From Pelagibacteraceae bacterium AG-325-E23 (GTDB taxonomy: Bacteria; Pseudomonadota; Alphaproteobacteria; Pelagibacterales; Pelagibacteraceae), in NCBI GenBank assembly GCA_003282945.1, contig QBYG01000004.1, positions 17,930-81,929 of the forward strand: a DNA stretch of 64,000 bases, in the 5' to 3' direction. Under the pieces are notes generated by a model. It was not told where the DNA came from. It worked only from the letters and a program-made list of their open reading frames with translations, and did no database searches. A program made the position numbers and the translations under genes. Positions 36,045-45,456 of this stretch are shown here, one piece after another; position 1 is the first letter of the stretch; the number at the start of each line of letters is the position of its first letter.

Positions 36045-36065
36045 TTTTGATTCACTTTTGATTCA
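36045..36065. repeat. Tandem direct repeat between GFA gene and umuD
   Basis: TTTTGATTCA occurs at 36045-36054 and again at 36056-36065, separated by one C. The 11-base period is about one helical turn, compatible with side-by-side protein binding in this divergent promoter region. It may serve either gene, and chance in AT-rich DNA is possible. Confidence 0.35.
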
Positions 36066-36090
36066 GTTACAGACTCAAAATACAACCTGA

Positions 36091-36137
36091 TTGACACTAT
36101 TGAATAACTTAGATATTAATTAGAACAAAATAAGAAC
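36091..36137 (+). promoter_or_regulatory. umuDC promoter with perfect alphaproteobacterial SOS box
   Basis: TTGACA (36091-36096), 17 bases, TATTAA (36114-36119) form a near-consensus sigma-70 promoter. Directly after it lies GAAC-AAAATAA-GAAC (36123-36137), a perfect GAAC-N7-GAAC SOS box covering the start site and ending 4 bases before the umuD ATG. The leader would be very short. Confidence 0.8.
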
Positions 36138-36141
36138 ATTT

Positions 36142-36537
36142 ATGAAGCTAACGATACCTTACTATTTACATAAAGCTGGCGCGGGTTTTCCGTCCCCTGC
36201 CACAGACTATATTGAGGAAGATATCGATTTAAATGTTCATTTAATCAAAAATGTTCCAGCAACTTTCATCATAAGAGTTCAAGGAAAATCAATGGTGGAT
36301 GTTGGAATTAATGATGGTGATCTATTAGTTGTTGATAAAAGTTTAACGCCAAAAAATTTCTCAACAGTTATTGCAAATGTTCATGACGAACTAGTTGTTA
36401 AAAGTTTAGTTCAAGAAAGAGATAAAAAATTTTTAACATCAGGTTCTAAAGAATTTACAGATCGAATTTTAATTAACGAAGATGAAGATATATTTATTTG
36501 GGGAGTTGTAACTTATGTCATCCATTCAGTATACTAA
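36142..36537 (+). CDS. umuD: UmuD-type S24 peptidase, DNA polymerase V subunit
   Basis: A 131-residue LexA/UmuD-like self-cleaving protein. The cleavage segment is AGAGFPSP (scissile Ala14-Gly15), where E. coli has Cys-Gly. The catalytic pair is Ser50 (VQGKSMVD) and Lys87 (ELVVKSL), 37 residues apart as in E. coli UmuD. The N-terminal arm is short, and there is no DNA-binding domain, so this is UmuD and not LexA. RecA-stimulated cleavage yields UmuD', which activates UmuC for translesion synthesis. It overlaps umuC by 23 bases. Confidence 0.93.
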   Translation: MKLTIPYYLHKAGAGFPSPATDYIEEDIDLNVHLIKNVPATFIIRVQGKSMVDVGINDGDLLVVDKSLTPKNFSTVIANVHDELVVKSLVQERDKKFLTSGSKEFTDRILINEDEDIFIWGVVTYVIHSVY

Positions 36538-37792
36538 AAAAATAGCACTTATTGATTGTAACTCTTTTTATGTTTCTTGTGAGAGGTTATTCAATCCTAA
36601 AATAAGAAAAAAACCTGTTGTAGTTTTATCTAACAATGATGGTTGTATAATTTCAAGATCAACAGAAGCAAAAGCTTTAGGTATTAAAATGGGAGAGCCT
36701 TACTTTAAAGCAAAAAATATTATTGTTAAAAATAAAGTTGAAGTTTTTTCATCTAATTATTCTTTATATGGAGATTTATCTAGAAGAGTAATGAGAACGC
36801 TAAAAAGATTTAACTCTGCTATTGAAGTTTATTCTATTGATGAAGCATTTTTAGACTTATCAAATTTTCCAGATAGTGAAGTTGAAAAAGTTGGAAAAGA
36901 AATTAGGGAAACAGTTTTAAAGTGGACAGGTATTCCAACTAGTATTGGAATTGCTAAAACAAAAACTTTAAGTAAAGTTGCAAATCATATTGCAAAGAAA
37001 AAAAAATCAGGTGTAACAAGTTTGATAGGAATTGAAAATATTGATCCCATATTAGAGAAAGTAGAAATTAACGATGTATGGGGTGTTGGAAGACAATTAA
37101 CAAAATTTTACCATAAAAATGGAATTTATAACGCCAAGCAACTAAAAAATAAATCAAATACATGGGTAAAGAAAAATTCAAATGTTTTGGGTTCAAGAAC
37201 TGCAATGGAGTTAAGAGGAATTCCTTGTATTGATATCGAGACAACTCAATCAAAAAGAAAAAGTTGTGTTGTATCTCGTTCTTTTGGTCAAAGAATTGAA
37301 AAATATCAGGAATTAAAAGAAGCAGTTGCAAATTATTGTTTAAATGCATCTGAAAAAATAAGATCTGAATCTTTAATTGCAAAATCAATTACTGTTTTTG
37401 TTAGAACTAGTCCTTTTCAAAGTAGATTTGGATATTATTCAAACTCAAAGACAATAGATTTTGCAATTTCTACAAACAACAGCATTGAAATAGTTAAAAC
37501 TGCCTTAGTTGCTTTAGACTCTATCTTTAAAAATGGCTACCGTTATCAAAAGGCAGGGGTAATGCTTACTGGTTTATCCAATGAAGATCGTAGTAAGAAC
37601 CTATTTTATTCTGAAAAAGACGAGAAAATTAAGGGTTTAATGAAGTCTATTGATAATACTAACTACCGGTACGGAAGATCTACGTTAAGTCTTGCTAGCG
37701 CTGGTGTTCAAAAAAGATGGAATATGAGAAGAGAGCATTCATCTAAAATAGATACTGCAGATTTCTACTTGCTGCCAACGATTAGAGCTTAG
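36515..37792 (+). CDS. umuC: UmuC Y-family DNA polymerase
   Basis: The catalytic subunit of DNA polymerase V, 425 residues. It opens [19 protein letters not shown] with the first metal Asp, has [12 protein letters not shown] with the catalytic Asp-Glu, [20 protein letters not shown], then [13 protein letters not shown] in the little-finger part, and a UmuC C-terminal extension. It is translated from within the umuD end. It is induced by the SOS box upstream of umuD and copies past lesions such as UV photoproducts. Confidence 0.95.
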   Translation: MSSIQYTKKIALIDCNSFYVSCERLFNPKIRKKPVVVLSNNDGCIISRSTEAKALGIKMGEPYFKAKNIIVKNKVEVFSSNYSLYGDLSRRVMRTLKRFNSAIEVYSIDEAFLDLSNFPDSEVEKVGKEIRETVLKWTGIPTSIGIAKTKTLSKVANHIAKKKKSGVTSLIGIENIDPILEKVEINDVWGVGRQLTKFYHKNGIYNAKQLKNKSNTWVKKNSNVLGSRTAMELRGIPCIDIETTQSKRKSCVVSRSFGQRIEKYQELKEAVANYCLNASEKIRSESLIAKSITVFVRTSPFQSRFGYYSNSKTIDFAISTNNSIEIVKTALVALDSIFKNGYRYQKAGVMLTGLSNEDRSKNLFYSEKDEKIKGLMKSIDNTNYRYGRSTLSLASAGVQKRWNMRREHSSKIDTADFYLLPTIRA

Positions 37793-37822
37793 TTCAAAAA
37801 CATTAAAATAATCTTAATATTT

Positions 37823-39007
37823 TCAATTGTTTGCTACAGCATTATAAATGCAACCTATTCCTATTCCAATTTGTAAACCATTTTTTAAACTTGAACTATC
37901 TACCAATACATTCTTAAACCAGTTAGAAATTTCGTGGTCAGGATATCTCACTTGAAAAATATGAAACCATCCAGATGCATACCCTTGCCTATTTATTTTT
38001 CTGAATACCTGATTTCCATTAGATGATTTAGAATTATATTTTTTTTTTGCCCAAGGTTCTATAGACATAGGGTCCAGATAGCCCTCGTAAAATATCTGAA
38101 CAGCTTTTAATAATTTTGTTTCCATATTTTTAGGCAGATCTAAATTTGCTGCATAAGCCATTTCAATAACTACAAATAACTCAGCTAAAGATTGATTATG
38201 ATAGTGAAGAGCTCTATTTCCACGTGTTGTTCTATCTTTAAAACTTCCATCTTTTAAAAGTTCTTTATTCATTCCTTTTAATACTTTTTTTATGTTATTT
38301 TTGTATTTTTTATCTTGCGAATGTTTAATAAATACATTTGGAAATGACCAACCACCTTGGTGACCATAAAAATCATTAATTGATTGATTGGGTATTCTTT
38401 TGTAAAAACTTTTAAACCATTTATTTATAATTTTATGTCGATTATCTTCAATTTTAAATCCTTTAAAATAAAAATCATAAATATAATTTAAATTCAGTAT
38501 TGTAAATAATGTGCTAGCATCATCAAATTTAATTGCTAAATCTTGTCCATCCTTATCTTTCCACATACTTTTACAATCTTTTGATTTGAGATTTTTTTGT
38601 TTATCACTAGAGTAACATGGTTTGGTTTTAGTAAGTGCATTATTCGAAGCCCATATAAATAATTTATCAAAAAGTCTTTCTTTTAATATTTGATCATCTG
38701 TAGCTGACATAAAAATAGTTGCTTTACTAAATTGTTGGAAAACATCTTCAAAATGACCACCTTCAACCTGATCAATGTTATCCATTCGAGAATTAAATCC
38801 TTTAATTCTTTGAGGTAGATCTTTATCGATTATATCAAAACGTGTCTTATATTTATTAAATTCACAATATTTAATTTTATGTTCTTTACTCAAAGAATTA
38901 TAAGTTTGTAAAATATTATTTGGAACAAAAACATTCTGACTTAACTGATTGGCGTAAGAAGAGGAATAAAAAAAATAAACAATTAAGAAAACTAAAATTT
39001 TTCTCAT
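37823..39007 (-). CDS. Secreted alginate-lyase-like protein (alpha/alpha-toroid), last gene of glycan operon
   Basis: A 394-residue exported protein (signal peptide 1-19, LVFLIVYFFYSSSYA). The mature part is all-helical in look, with GHQGGWSFPNVF, RGNRALHYHNQSLAELFVV and QVRYPDHEISNWF. The arrangement resembles alginate lyase (PL5-like) alpha-barrel proteins, with a His/Asn-rich segment as candidate active site, but no motif is decisive. An alternative is a polymer-binding or inactive relative, as found in exopolysaccharide export. It sits 10 bases after the jelly-roll gene on the same strand. Confidence 0.6.
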   Translation of the reverse strand: MRKILVFLIVYFFYSSSYANQLSQNVFVPNNILQTYNSLSKEHKIKYCEFNKYKTRFDIIDKDLPQRIKGFNSRMDNIDQVEGGHFEDVFQQFSKATIFMSATDDQILKERLFDKLFIWASNNALTKTKPCYSSDKQKNLKSKDCKSMWKDKDGQDLAIKFDDASTLFTILNLNYIYDFYFKGFKIEDNRHKIINKWFKSFYKRIPNQSINDFYGHQGGWSFPNVFIKHSQDKKYKNNIKKVLKGMNKELLKDGSFKDRTTRGNRALHYHNQSLAELFVVIEMAYAANLDLPKNMETKLLKAVQIFYEGYLDPMSIEPWAKKKYNSKSSNGNQVFRKINRQGYASGWFHIFQVRYPDHEISNWFKNVLVDSSSLKNGLQIGIGIGCIYNAVANN

Positions 39008-39016
39008 ATCTTAAAT

Positions 39017-39778
39017 TTATATTTTACTAAATGTAGATTTTTTTTTATTCTTTAATGATAAATTATTGTAATTATAAGTTGTAGTGCCTGTATCTCCAAT
39101 TCGATAAATTCCTATTTTTATATAAGGTTTATTAGGACCATAAGGTCCATCTGTTTTTTTTGAAGATATGGGTACATCATAATGCTGTAATATAAATTCA
39201 TCATCTAAGTAATATTTAACAGATAAATATTTTGATTTTTTTTGATAATCAATTTCTGCCCTAAATTTATAAATTTTACCTAATTCTAAAGTTATAAAAT
39301 TGTGCATTTTACAATTATCTTCAGAACATTCTCCTTTTGGAAACTTGTGAATTATACTCCACTTACCATTTAATCCAATCCATGAGGGTGGTGCACCACT
39401 ATTTCTACCATCATGAATTTGAAAAATAGTAGTCCTTTTTGATGGAGCGCCTTCTATTAATAAATCTGTTTCAAATATTGAGTGACCAATTGGTAGTTTA
39501 TGAGTAACTTCTTGTCTTCCTGAGTAAGGATATCCTCCTGAGGATTTTTTATCATTTTTACATTTACCAATATCACCCTTGTCTAACTTAAATATTATAT
39601 TTTTAACTTTAAACTCATTTTTGTTGTAACTTTTTTTTGACTTTCCATTCACAACAATCGCTTCTTTATCAACTATACCACACGAAACTTTCCATTTATT
39701 TTTATTTTTCCATTCTCCAGCATTTGCAGGAACATTAATAGTAATCACAATAATCAAAAATAACAGAAAACTTTTCAT
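39017..39778 (-). CDS. Secreted polysaccharide-lyase-like jelly-roll protein
   Basis: A 253-residue exported protein. ATG 39778 is chosen over the TTG at 39799, giving a clean signal peptide ending NVPANAG and a 7-base gap to the upstream gene. Family-like elements are GRQEVTHKLPIGHSIFETD, TTIFQIHDGRNSGAPPSW, KIYKFRAEIDYQ, and TYNYNNLSLKN: the concanavalin-like fold of heparin-lyase-I/glucuronan-lyase-like proteins. Catalytic residues are not certain. It may cut or bind an acidic polysaccharide. Confidence 0.68.
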   Translation of the reverse strand: MKSFLLFLIIVITINVPANAGEWKNKNKWKVSCGIVDKEAIVVNGKSKKSYNKNEFKVKNIIFKLDKGDIGKCKNDKKSSGGYPYSGRQEVTHKLPIGHSIFETDLLIEGAPSKRTTIFQIHDGRNSGAPPSWIGLNGKWSIIHKFPKGECSEDNCKMHNFITLELGKIYKFRAEIDYQKKSKYLSVKYYLDDEFILQHYDVPISSKKTDGPYGPNKPYIKIGIYRIGDTGTTTYNYNNLSLKNKKKSTFSKI

Positions 39779-39785
39779 ATATTTT

Positions 39786-40967
39786 TTAAAATTTACCAAC
39801 TACACTTTCATAGTGTACATAGCATGCATTATTCTCTTGGTCAGAAAAATTAGTGAATTTTTCCATACACTTAGTTAAACCCTCTTTAGCTGCTCCAGCT
39901 TTGCTATATCCTATATGCTTAAAAAGATATTTATCGTCATTTTTATTTTTTATTATCGCTAAAAAGCTACCTTTCATTTTCTCAAATTTTATTTCTTCAG
40001 GAACAACTTTAGAAGTAATTCTTTTTATTTTTTTTGAGCCCTCTGGCATGTATTCTGAGTCACGGATTTTATATTTATATTTCGATCTTGCTATTTTATC
40101 TTTAGATTTATAATCACATTTTTCTTTATCCATAATTTTTTCGCAATTTTTACTTATTACATACTCTTTGATAGATAAAGTTGAGGGTTCAATTGAATTT
40201 GGGTCATAAGCTGTACTCCAATATCTATATAGACCAATTTTAAAAGCTATACCCCCAGTTTTGTCTAAAATCATGTTCGGTCCATAAAATTCAATGACTT
40301 TTTCATCGTTTAACCACATTATAAATTCTCCATCGTCTTTTTTAGATGGTTTTATTCTAAAAAGTGCAGTGCTATATTCTTTTTTAAATGCAGTTAAACT
40401 CCCTAAATCAAATTTATATAATTTTTGTTTAAATCTGTTTGCTACTGGGTCAATATCTGTCCAATAAACTTCCTCTATTTGTTTAAAAAAAAATTCCATT
40501 CTATTAGGAAGATCGTCTTCGTCGGTAGTGTACCTAATTTGCATCGAAGGATAAATTATCTCTCCTCCTTTTTTAGTTCCAACTACTTGCCAAATATTGG
40601 CATTATGATTTTGTCCCGCATTTAATTTAAAAGTATATTTTAAGTAAACTTCCTTACCAAGTTTATGATAATTTTTCCTTTTAGTAACAAATTCCCATCT
40701 TTGAGCTTGATCATCTGAGAGATCCCAGTCTTCAGGATGCCCCTTCATACTATAATCAAGCGTAATGTCTACAGCTTCCTCATCTTCATTGTAATTAAGT
40801 ATTTTTTTATGTTTTGTCAAAGAGTCATATGCAAGACTCATTTTTTTCTTTGCTTCTTCACCAAGAATATCTTTTTTAAATTTTTTCAAAGCATCAACTT
40901 TTTCTGCAAAAACGTTTGTGTTTAAGAAAAATATTAAAGAAAATATAATTATTAAGAATTTTTTCAT
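39786..40967 (-). CDS. Secreted heparin-lyase-I-like jelly-roll protein with C-terminal extension
   Basis: A 393-residue exported protein (signal peptide 1-21, IIIFSLIFFLNTNVFAE). Residues about 60-270 look like a polysaccharide-lyase jelly roll: EVYLKYTFKLNAGQNHNAN, IWQVVGTKKGG, MQIRYTTDEDD, GEFIMWLNDEKVIEFYGPN and GIAFKIGLYRYWS. Residues about 280-393 add a Lys-rich segment with four Cys and a compact end domain that I do not recognise. It is probably a paralogue-type partner of the next gene (shared fold). Family assignment is tentative. Confidence 0.66.
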   Translation of the reverse strand: MKKFLIIIFSLIFFLNTNVFAEKVDALKKFKKDILGEEAKKKMSLAYDSLTKHKKILNYNEDEEAVDITLDYSMKGHPEDWDLSDDQAQRWEFVTKRKNYHKLGKEVYLKYTFKLNAGQNHNANIWQVVGTKKGGEIIYPSMQIRYTTDEDDLPNRMEFFFKQIEEVYWTDIDPVANRFKQKLYKFDLGSLTAFKKEYSTALFRIKPSKKDDGEFIMWLNDEKVIEFYGPNMILDKTGGIAFKIGLYRYWSTAYDPNSIEPSTLSIKEYVISKNCEKIMDKEKCDYKSKDKIARSKYKYKIRDSEYMPEGSKKIKRITSKVVPEEIKFEKMKGSFLAIIKNKNDDKYLFKHIGYSKAGAAKEGLTKCMEKFTNFSDQENNACYVHYESVVGKF

Positions 40968-40976
40968 TTGTATATT

Positions 40977-41987
40977 TTAGTTAAGTTTTAAATTTTTTGT
41001 TGAACCATCTTTATATGTAAACTCTACCTCTTTGTTTGAAATGTATTTTATTGATGTAAAACCATCATATTCAGTAATAAATTCGTTTAATTTTTTTCTA
41101 TTTTTCTTCGACATTTTTTTACCTGGAGCGTTTATGCCAACATCAATAATTAGTTCAGCTCCATTTAAAAAAGCATTTACATATGCTTTTACTGGTGGGC
41201 CACAGGTCATAGCTTCAGTTAACCAAATAGGTTTGTCAATTTCAACACTTTTTAATAATGTAGCAAATTCATCAACCCAAAGCTGTTTGTCACACTTTCC
41301 ATCTGGACCGCTTATATGGTGAATGTTTGCAATATCAAAGTGATCCTTAATTTTTGGCAAAGCTGATTTCCAATATTTTTTATTTTCTGGAAACATTCCT
41401 GCAGCTCCTGCCATAACAATAACTGCATCTGGCTGCTGTTCTTTAATTACTTTTGAGGAAAAATTAAAGATTTCAACAAAATCTTCCTCACTTCCTTTAA
41501 AAAACATATCAAACTCAGGTTCATTCATTACGTCCCAATATATAATTGGTTTTGTTAATCCAGGCATGTCATTTGAACCATCTCCATCGTAACGGTCCAC
41601 TAATTTTATAAGAAAAGTTTTATAATCTTCCATTGAGCATGGTTTGCTCAAATATTTTGTAAAATGTTTTCCAAATGGACTTCTAGCTTTTTTTCTTTTA
41701 CAAGATTTTTGATCCCAATTTGTATGAGGCCAGATGGTTGCTAAAATTGTTTGGTTGTGATCTTGTGCATATAATACGTATTTATCTACATCTTCCCAAA
41801 AAAATTTACCCTTTTCACTTTCTATGTGATTCCAAACGAAAGGTCCTGGATGAGGTCTAACCCATTGTCCATCTTTGCCACGCATTTTTTTGTCTCTCAT
41901 TTCAGTTAATTCACCAAATCTAGACTGAGAGTTTGCAAAATTAGTTAAAAATAAAAGTGACAGTAAAATTGTTAAAAATTTTTTCAT
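40977..41987 (-). CDS. Secreted clan GH-A-like glycoside hydrolase
   Basis: A 336-residue exported TIM-barrel-like protein. ATG 41987 is chosen (TTG just upstream), overlapping the DUF1501 stop by one base. Signal peptide ends FANSQS. IIYWDVMNEPEFD has the Asn-Glu pair with the candidate acid/base Glu156, and IWLTEAMTCG has the candidate nucleophile Glu258, on the barrel positions expected for clan GH-A (GH5/GH39-like). HPGPFVWNHIESEKGKF-type start is also usual there. It likely cuts a beta-linked polymer; the substrate is not known. Confidence 0.78.
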   Translation of the reverse strand: MKKFLTILLSLLFLTNFANSQSRFGELTEMRDKKMRGKDGQWVRPHPGPFVWNHIESEKGKFFWEDVDKYVLYAQDHNQTILATIWPHTNWDQKSCKRKKARSPFGKHFTKYLSKPCSMEDYKTFLIKLVDRYDGDGSNDMPGLTKPIIYWDVMNEPEFDMFFKGSEEDFVEIFNFSSKVIKEQQPDAVIVMAGAAGMFPENKKYWKSALPKIKDHFDIANIHHISGPDGKCDKQLWVDEFATLLKSVEIDKPIWLTEAMTCGPPVKAYVNAFLNGAELIIDVGINAPGKKMSKKNRKKLNEFITEYDGFTSIKYISNKEVEFTYKDGSTKNLKLN

Positions 41988-43144
41988 CAAACTTTAAATA
42001 ATTTTTCAGATAAGTTTTGAAGCTTATCTCCCCAAAAAACTTCTTTTTGTATTCTTTTAAAATCTATATCAAAAACTGTAGACATAGCTGATGCATAAAC
42101 AGATCTTGCATCAATTGTTGAATTTAAATCTCTTCCTTCAAATAATTCTTTTTTCTTTAATCCAGGCCAATCAGAATAAACTTGGGATTGTTTTAGTAGA
42201 CCACCTGCCATAAATATTGCTGATCCATAACCATGTTCTGTTCCACGCCCTCCATTTTGTTCAATGGTTCTGCCAAATTCAGTTAAAGTTAAGACTAAAG
42301 TATTTTCTATTTTTGATCCTAAGCCTTTTTCTAAACTTTTAAAAATGGAGTCCATTTCAATTAAGCTATCTGAGTGAGAACCATTCACTCCTCCTTGTGC
42401 AGCATGTGTATCGAAACCATCAACTTCAAACACAGCAACTCTTGGACCATTTATTTTTTTTAATTCTAGACCTGCCTTTAATGCTAAAGATGAATTTTTT
42501 CTAGACATAGAGGTGCCTCCATTATTCATCATAGATCTGTTAGCAATTATTTCCATCATATTAGCTAGATCATGCTCAGATTTATTTGCATAAATTGATT
42601 TTAAAAGTTGTAAAAGTTCTGTTCTTGGAAGTCTTTTTTTTGAAGGATAAAAATTATCATTACTAGGAATTCCTCTAAGAATTAAAGGCATTGGTAATGC
42701 CAATGCAAGACCATCCCCTTTTAGCTCAGCTAATTTCATTCCTCTTCCTAACCAACCAGTTTTTATGGAGTAAGGTATATGACCACCTGTTTCCATGAGA
42801 TTTTGACCATCAAAATGAGATCTTTTTGTATATGGAATATTCGTTGCATGCACAATCGCTCCAAGATTATTTAACCACAAATTATGAAAGTTTTTTAGTT
42901 TAGGATGTAGGGCAAAATCAGAATTTAACTTTATTGTTTTGTCTAAAATCAAATCTTTTCGTCTCTTTTCAAAATTCTTATCTCCAATTATTGGAACAGC
43001 ACATAAACCATCCATTCCACCTCTTAACATTATAATTACAAGATTTTTTTTCTTATCAGCATTTGCTAAAACAGGAAAATTAAAACCAGCTAAAAATAAT
43101 GTAGTAGCTGAACCTTTTAAAAAATTTCTTCTTGATATCTTCAT
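41987..43144 (-). CDS. DUF1501-family protein with Tat signal
   Basis: A 385-residue protein with a twin-arginine signal (ISRRNFLKGSATTLFLAGF), then the family-typical NLVIIMLRGGMDGLCAVPI, IPYTKRSHFDGQNLMETG, VDGFDTHAAQGG and LTEFGRTIEQNGGRGTEHGYG. DUF1501 is related to the alkaline-phosphatase/sulfatase superfamily in fold; the reaction is unknown. Folding before export implies a cofactor or metal. It follows DUF1800 with a 4-base ATGA overlap, the usual pairing for these two families. Confidence 0.9.
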   Translation of the reverse strand: MKISRRNFLKGSATTLFLAGFNFPVLANADKKKNLVIIMLRGGMDGLCAVPIIGDKNFEKRRKDLILDKTIKLNSDFALHPKLKNFHNLWLNNLGAIVHATNIPYTKRSHFDGQNLMETGGHIPYSIKTGWLGRGMKLAELKGDGLALALPMPLILRGIPSNDNFYPSKKRLPRTELLQLLKSIYANKSEHDLANMMEIIANRSMMNNGGTSMSRKNSSLALKAGLELKKINGPRVAVFEVDGFDTHAAQGGVNGSHSDSLIEMDSIFKSLEKGLGSKIENTLVLTLTEFGRTIEQNGGRGTEHGYGSAIFMAGGLLKQSQVYSDWPGLKKKELFEGRDLNSTIDARSVYASAMSTVFDIDFKRIQKEVFWGDKLQNLSEKLFKV

Positions 43145-44568
43145 GATCTTAATGTCTCCGGTAAATTAAACAATATTACGTGTTTATGAACAATCTCTCT
43201 ATGCTGACCTATAATTTTTAAAATTTCACCTGGATTATCATAATTTTTTTCAATCATTTCCTCATAAAATTCCTTTGTTTGTGAATTGCCAGATTTTTTA
43301 TAATAAGCCTCTCTTGCATAAACTAGTCGTCTAATTAATAATTCTGGTGACATCCAATCCTCTGAAATATCTGACCATCCATTTGGTTGTTTCGCTAAAT
43401 AAGGGTGTTGACCAAGCTCATCCATTAAATATTCTAATGCTCTGTGATCTCTTATAGGTTTGTTTCCAATTTTATAAAGATCCATAAATGCAGGAGATGG
43501 GATTAAATCAACATCAGCCATTTTGCTCATTTGTAACAACCAGTTTTCAGGATTTTGAAATTTATTGTATTTATCAGAATAATTGAAAGCAACTTCAATT
43601 GCTGCCTTATGAACCTCTGGTAAAAAACCATCTGATTTTTCCCAAGCTTTTATAATTGGTTCCATCATTTCTTTTGTAGGATTATCAGTAATTAAATATC
43701 TACAAAGTTTCATGGCTATAAATTCTCTACATGATGGGTGATTAACTAAATCCGTAATTGTATTTGATAAACCTTTTCTTCCACTTTTATATTTTTTACC
43801 TAAAACTATTTTTGAGCCAGGTTGATGGGCATTAGGATCAAAATGCACATCTCCAGTTTCTAATCTTTTTTTTCCCCATTCAGGTCTCCAACCTGACATA
43901 ATATATGCCATTTGAATTACATCCTCTTGAGAGTAACCACAATTTGGTGAAACAGTGTGTAGCTCTAAAAGTTCCCTTGCATGATTTTCATTTACACCTC
44001 TTTTTTTTCCTTTTTCTCTTGCCCATTTTGCACTTTGACTTTTTGGACCAATATTTTGTTCGTTATCCAAATGGTGAATCATGGACCAACCTTTGGTTGC
44101 CTCTTGAGCCATTTTTTCAAAGTTTTGGTTCATATTAGTTCTAATAATCTCTCGCTGATATGCTCCTGTTGTATATTGTGCTAAAAAATCTTTTTCACTA
44201 ATTGCGAAATGATTTCCCCAAAAGTACCAGAGTTTAGCTAAAACTGGATTTTGACTTTTTAAAGCCTCTGTATATCTTATACAAAGTTCAAGGTTCCACC
44301 AAAATTTTTGTCCAGTTGCATGCCTTAACTTATTTTTTTCTCTTTTGTAGCCATCTTTATCGTTTTTAAATTTTTTTCTTAAAACTTTTCTATCTCCATA
44401 AACCCACTCTCTATAGTAACCTCTAAGTTCTTTTTCTGATAAGATTTTTCCCTTCCAAGAAAATTCAGGAACATTATTCAATTGGTTGTTTGCCCACTCT
44501 AGTGGATCAGATGGCAGCTTTTCATCGGGTCCAAGTCCAAATGCAACTTTACGATAAAAATTTTTCAT
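43141..44568 (-). CDS. DUF1800-family protein
   Basis: A 475-residue protein of the DUF1800 family. Diagnostic parts are FGLGPDEKLPSDPLEWANNQL, FWGNHFAIS, NHARELLELHTVSPNCGYSQEDVIQMA, FDPNAHQPGSKIVLGKKY, LVNHPSCREFIAMKLCRYLI and EWGQHPYLAKQPNGWSD-like sequence near residue 400. No signal peptide is apparent, unlike its DUF1501 partner. Its function is unknown; association with cell-surface carbohydrate genes is seen here. Confidence 0.9.
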   Translation of the reverse strand: MKNFYRKVAFGLGPDEKLPSDPLEWANNQLNNVPEFSWKGKILSEKELRGYYREWVYGDRKVLRKKFKNDKDGYKREKNKLRHATGQKFWWNLELCIRYTEALKSQNPVLAKLWYFWGNHFAISEKDFLAQYTTGAYQREIIRTNMNQNFEKMAQEATKGWSMIHHLDNEQNIGPKSQSAKWAREKGKKRGVNENHARELLELHTVSPNCGYSQEDVIQMAYIMSGWRPEWGKKRLETGDVHFDPNAHQPGSKIVLGKKYKSGRKGLSNTITDLVNHPSCREFIAMKLCRYLITDNPTKEMMEPIIKAWEKSDGFLPEVHKAAIEVAFNYSDKYNKFQNPENWLLQMSKMADVDLIPSPAFMDLYKIGNKPIRDHRALEYLMDELGQHPYLAKQPNGWSDISEDWMSPELLIRRLVYAREAYYKKSGNSQTKEFYEEMIEKNYDNPGEILKIIGQHREIVHKHVILFNLPETLRS

Positions 44569-44586
44569 AAATTATTTTAAATTAAA

Positions 44587-45456
44587 TTATTTTAATGTGT
44601 CAATATCTGAAATGTTTGTTAAAGAATTATTAAACTCAGTCATATTTTCTCTTCCTGAGATTTTTAATATTATTAATCCAAAAATAATGATTACAGCTAG
44701 TGGTATTGCTGTAATTACACTTATATATTCAGCAATTATTATTAAATAGATCGCATAAAATGATATAGATCTAAAAATTACACCTGTTTTAAAGACTGCA
44801 ATTATAGATAAAGAGTGCTTTATCAAATTTAAAAAACTCATCTTTGATGGGCCAAAATATCTTGAGCCTCTTATAGATGGAGATTTAATTAAATTATTTT
44901 CAGTTTTTGCTAAAGAACCAGAAAAACTACTCCAAGTTGCTTTCTCTTCTATTAATTTTTTAACTGTTTCCTTTGTAAGACAAGTATAGTTTCCAAATTT
45001 AATAAATTTCCCTGTAAATGTATAAGTAATTATCTTGTGTAAGAAGTAACAAATTTTAAAAGTGAAACTTTCTGATCTTTTAACCCTCTCTCCAACAATT
45101 GTTCTATTTAGATTATTTTTAATCTTTTCTACAAAGTTTTTTATTTCCTCTGGTCTATCTTCTCCGTCTCCATCCATAGGAATTACATAGTCAAAATCTT
45201 CATTTTCTGAAATATGTTTAAGCCCTGCTGCAATACAACGTGCATGTCCTTTATTATTTCTCATATTTATTAATTTTAGTGATTTAATATTATTTAAATT
45301 TTTAGTTTCTAAAATTTTTTCCTCAGTGGAAGCATCATTCACTACTATTACTGAAAATGCTGCTTTAAGCTCAGAAATATTAATATCAATTTCTTCAATT
45401 AATTTTGATACAGATTTAAAGTCATTAAAGACTGGAATTAGAATTACTATTTTCAT
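44587..45456 (-). CDS. Family 2 glycosyltransferase with C-terminal membrane helices
   Basis: A 289-residue GT-A enzyme. It opens IVILIPVFNDFKSVSKLIEEID, has VIVVNDASTEE, MRNNKGHARCIAAGL and VIPMDGDGEDRPEEI with the Asp-x-Asp metal site, typical of polyprenyl-phosphate sugar transferases of the DPM1/GtrB/ArnC kind. The C-terminal part (from about 215) has two membrane helices, as in GtrB. It probably loads a sugar onto undecaprenyl phosphate for the GT39 enzyme encoded upstream. It overlaps the 41-residue gene by one base. Confidence 0.85.
   Translation of the reverse strand: MKIVILIPVFNDFKSVSKLIEEIDINISELKAAFSVIVVNDASTEEKILETKNLNNIKSLKLINMRNNKGHARCIAAGLKHISENEDFDYVIPMDGDGEDRPEEIKNFVEKIKNNLNRTIVGERVKRSESFTFKICYFLHKIITYTFTGKFIKFGNYTCLTKETVKKLIEEKATWSSFSGSLAKTENNLIKSPSIRGSRYFGPSKMSFLNLIKHSLSIIAVFKTGVIFRSISFYAIYLIIIAEYISVITAIPLAVIIIFGLIILKISGRENMTEFNNSLTNISDIDTLK

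Noticed and set aside
37068..37388. 106-codon frame on the minus strand
   Set aside because: Lies fully inside umuC, which is clearly coding; no motif or signal of its own.
37793..37822. Weak ATTAA/TTAAT inverted repeat after umuC
   Set aside because: Five A/T pairs without a G+C stem; cannot be separated from chance in this base composition.
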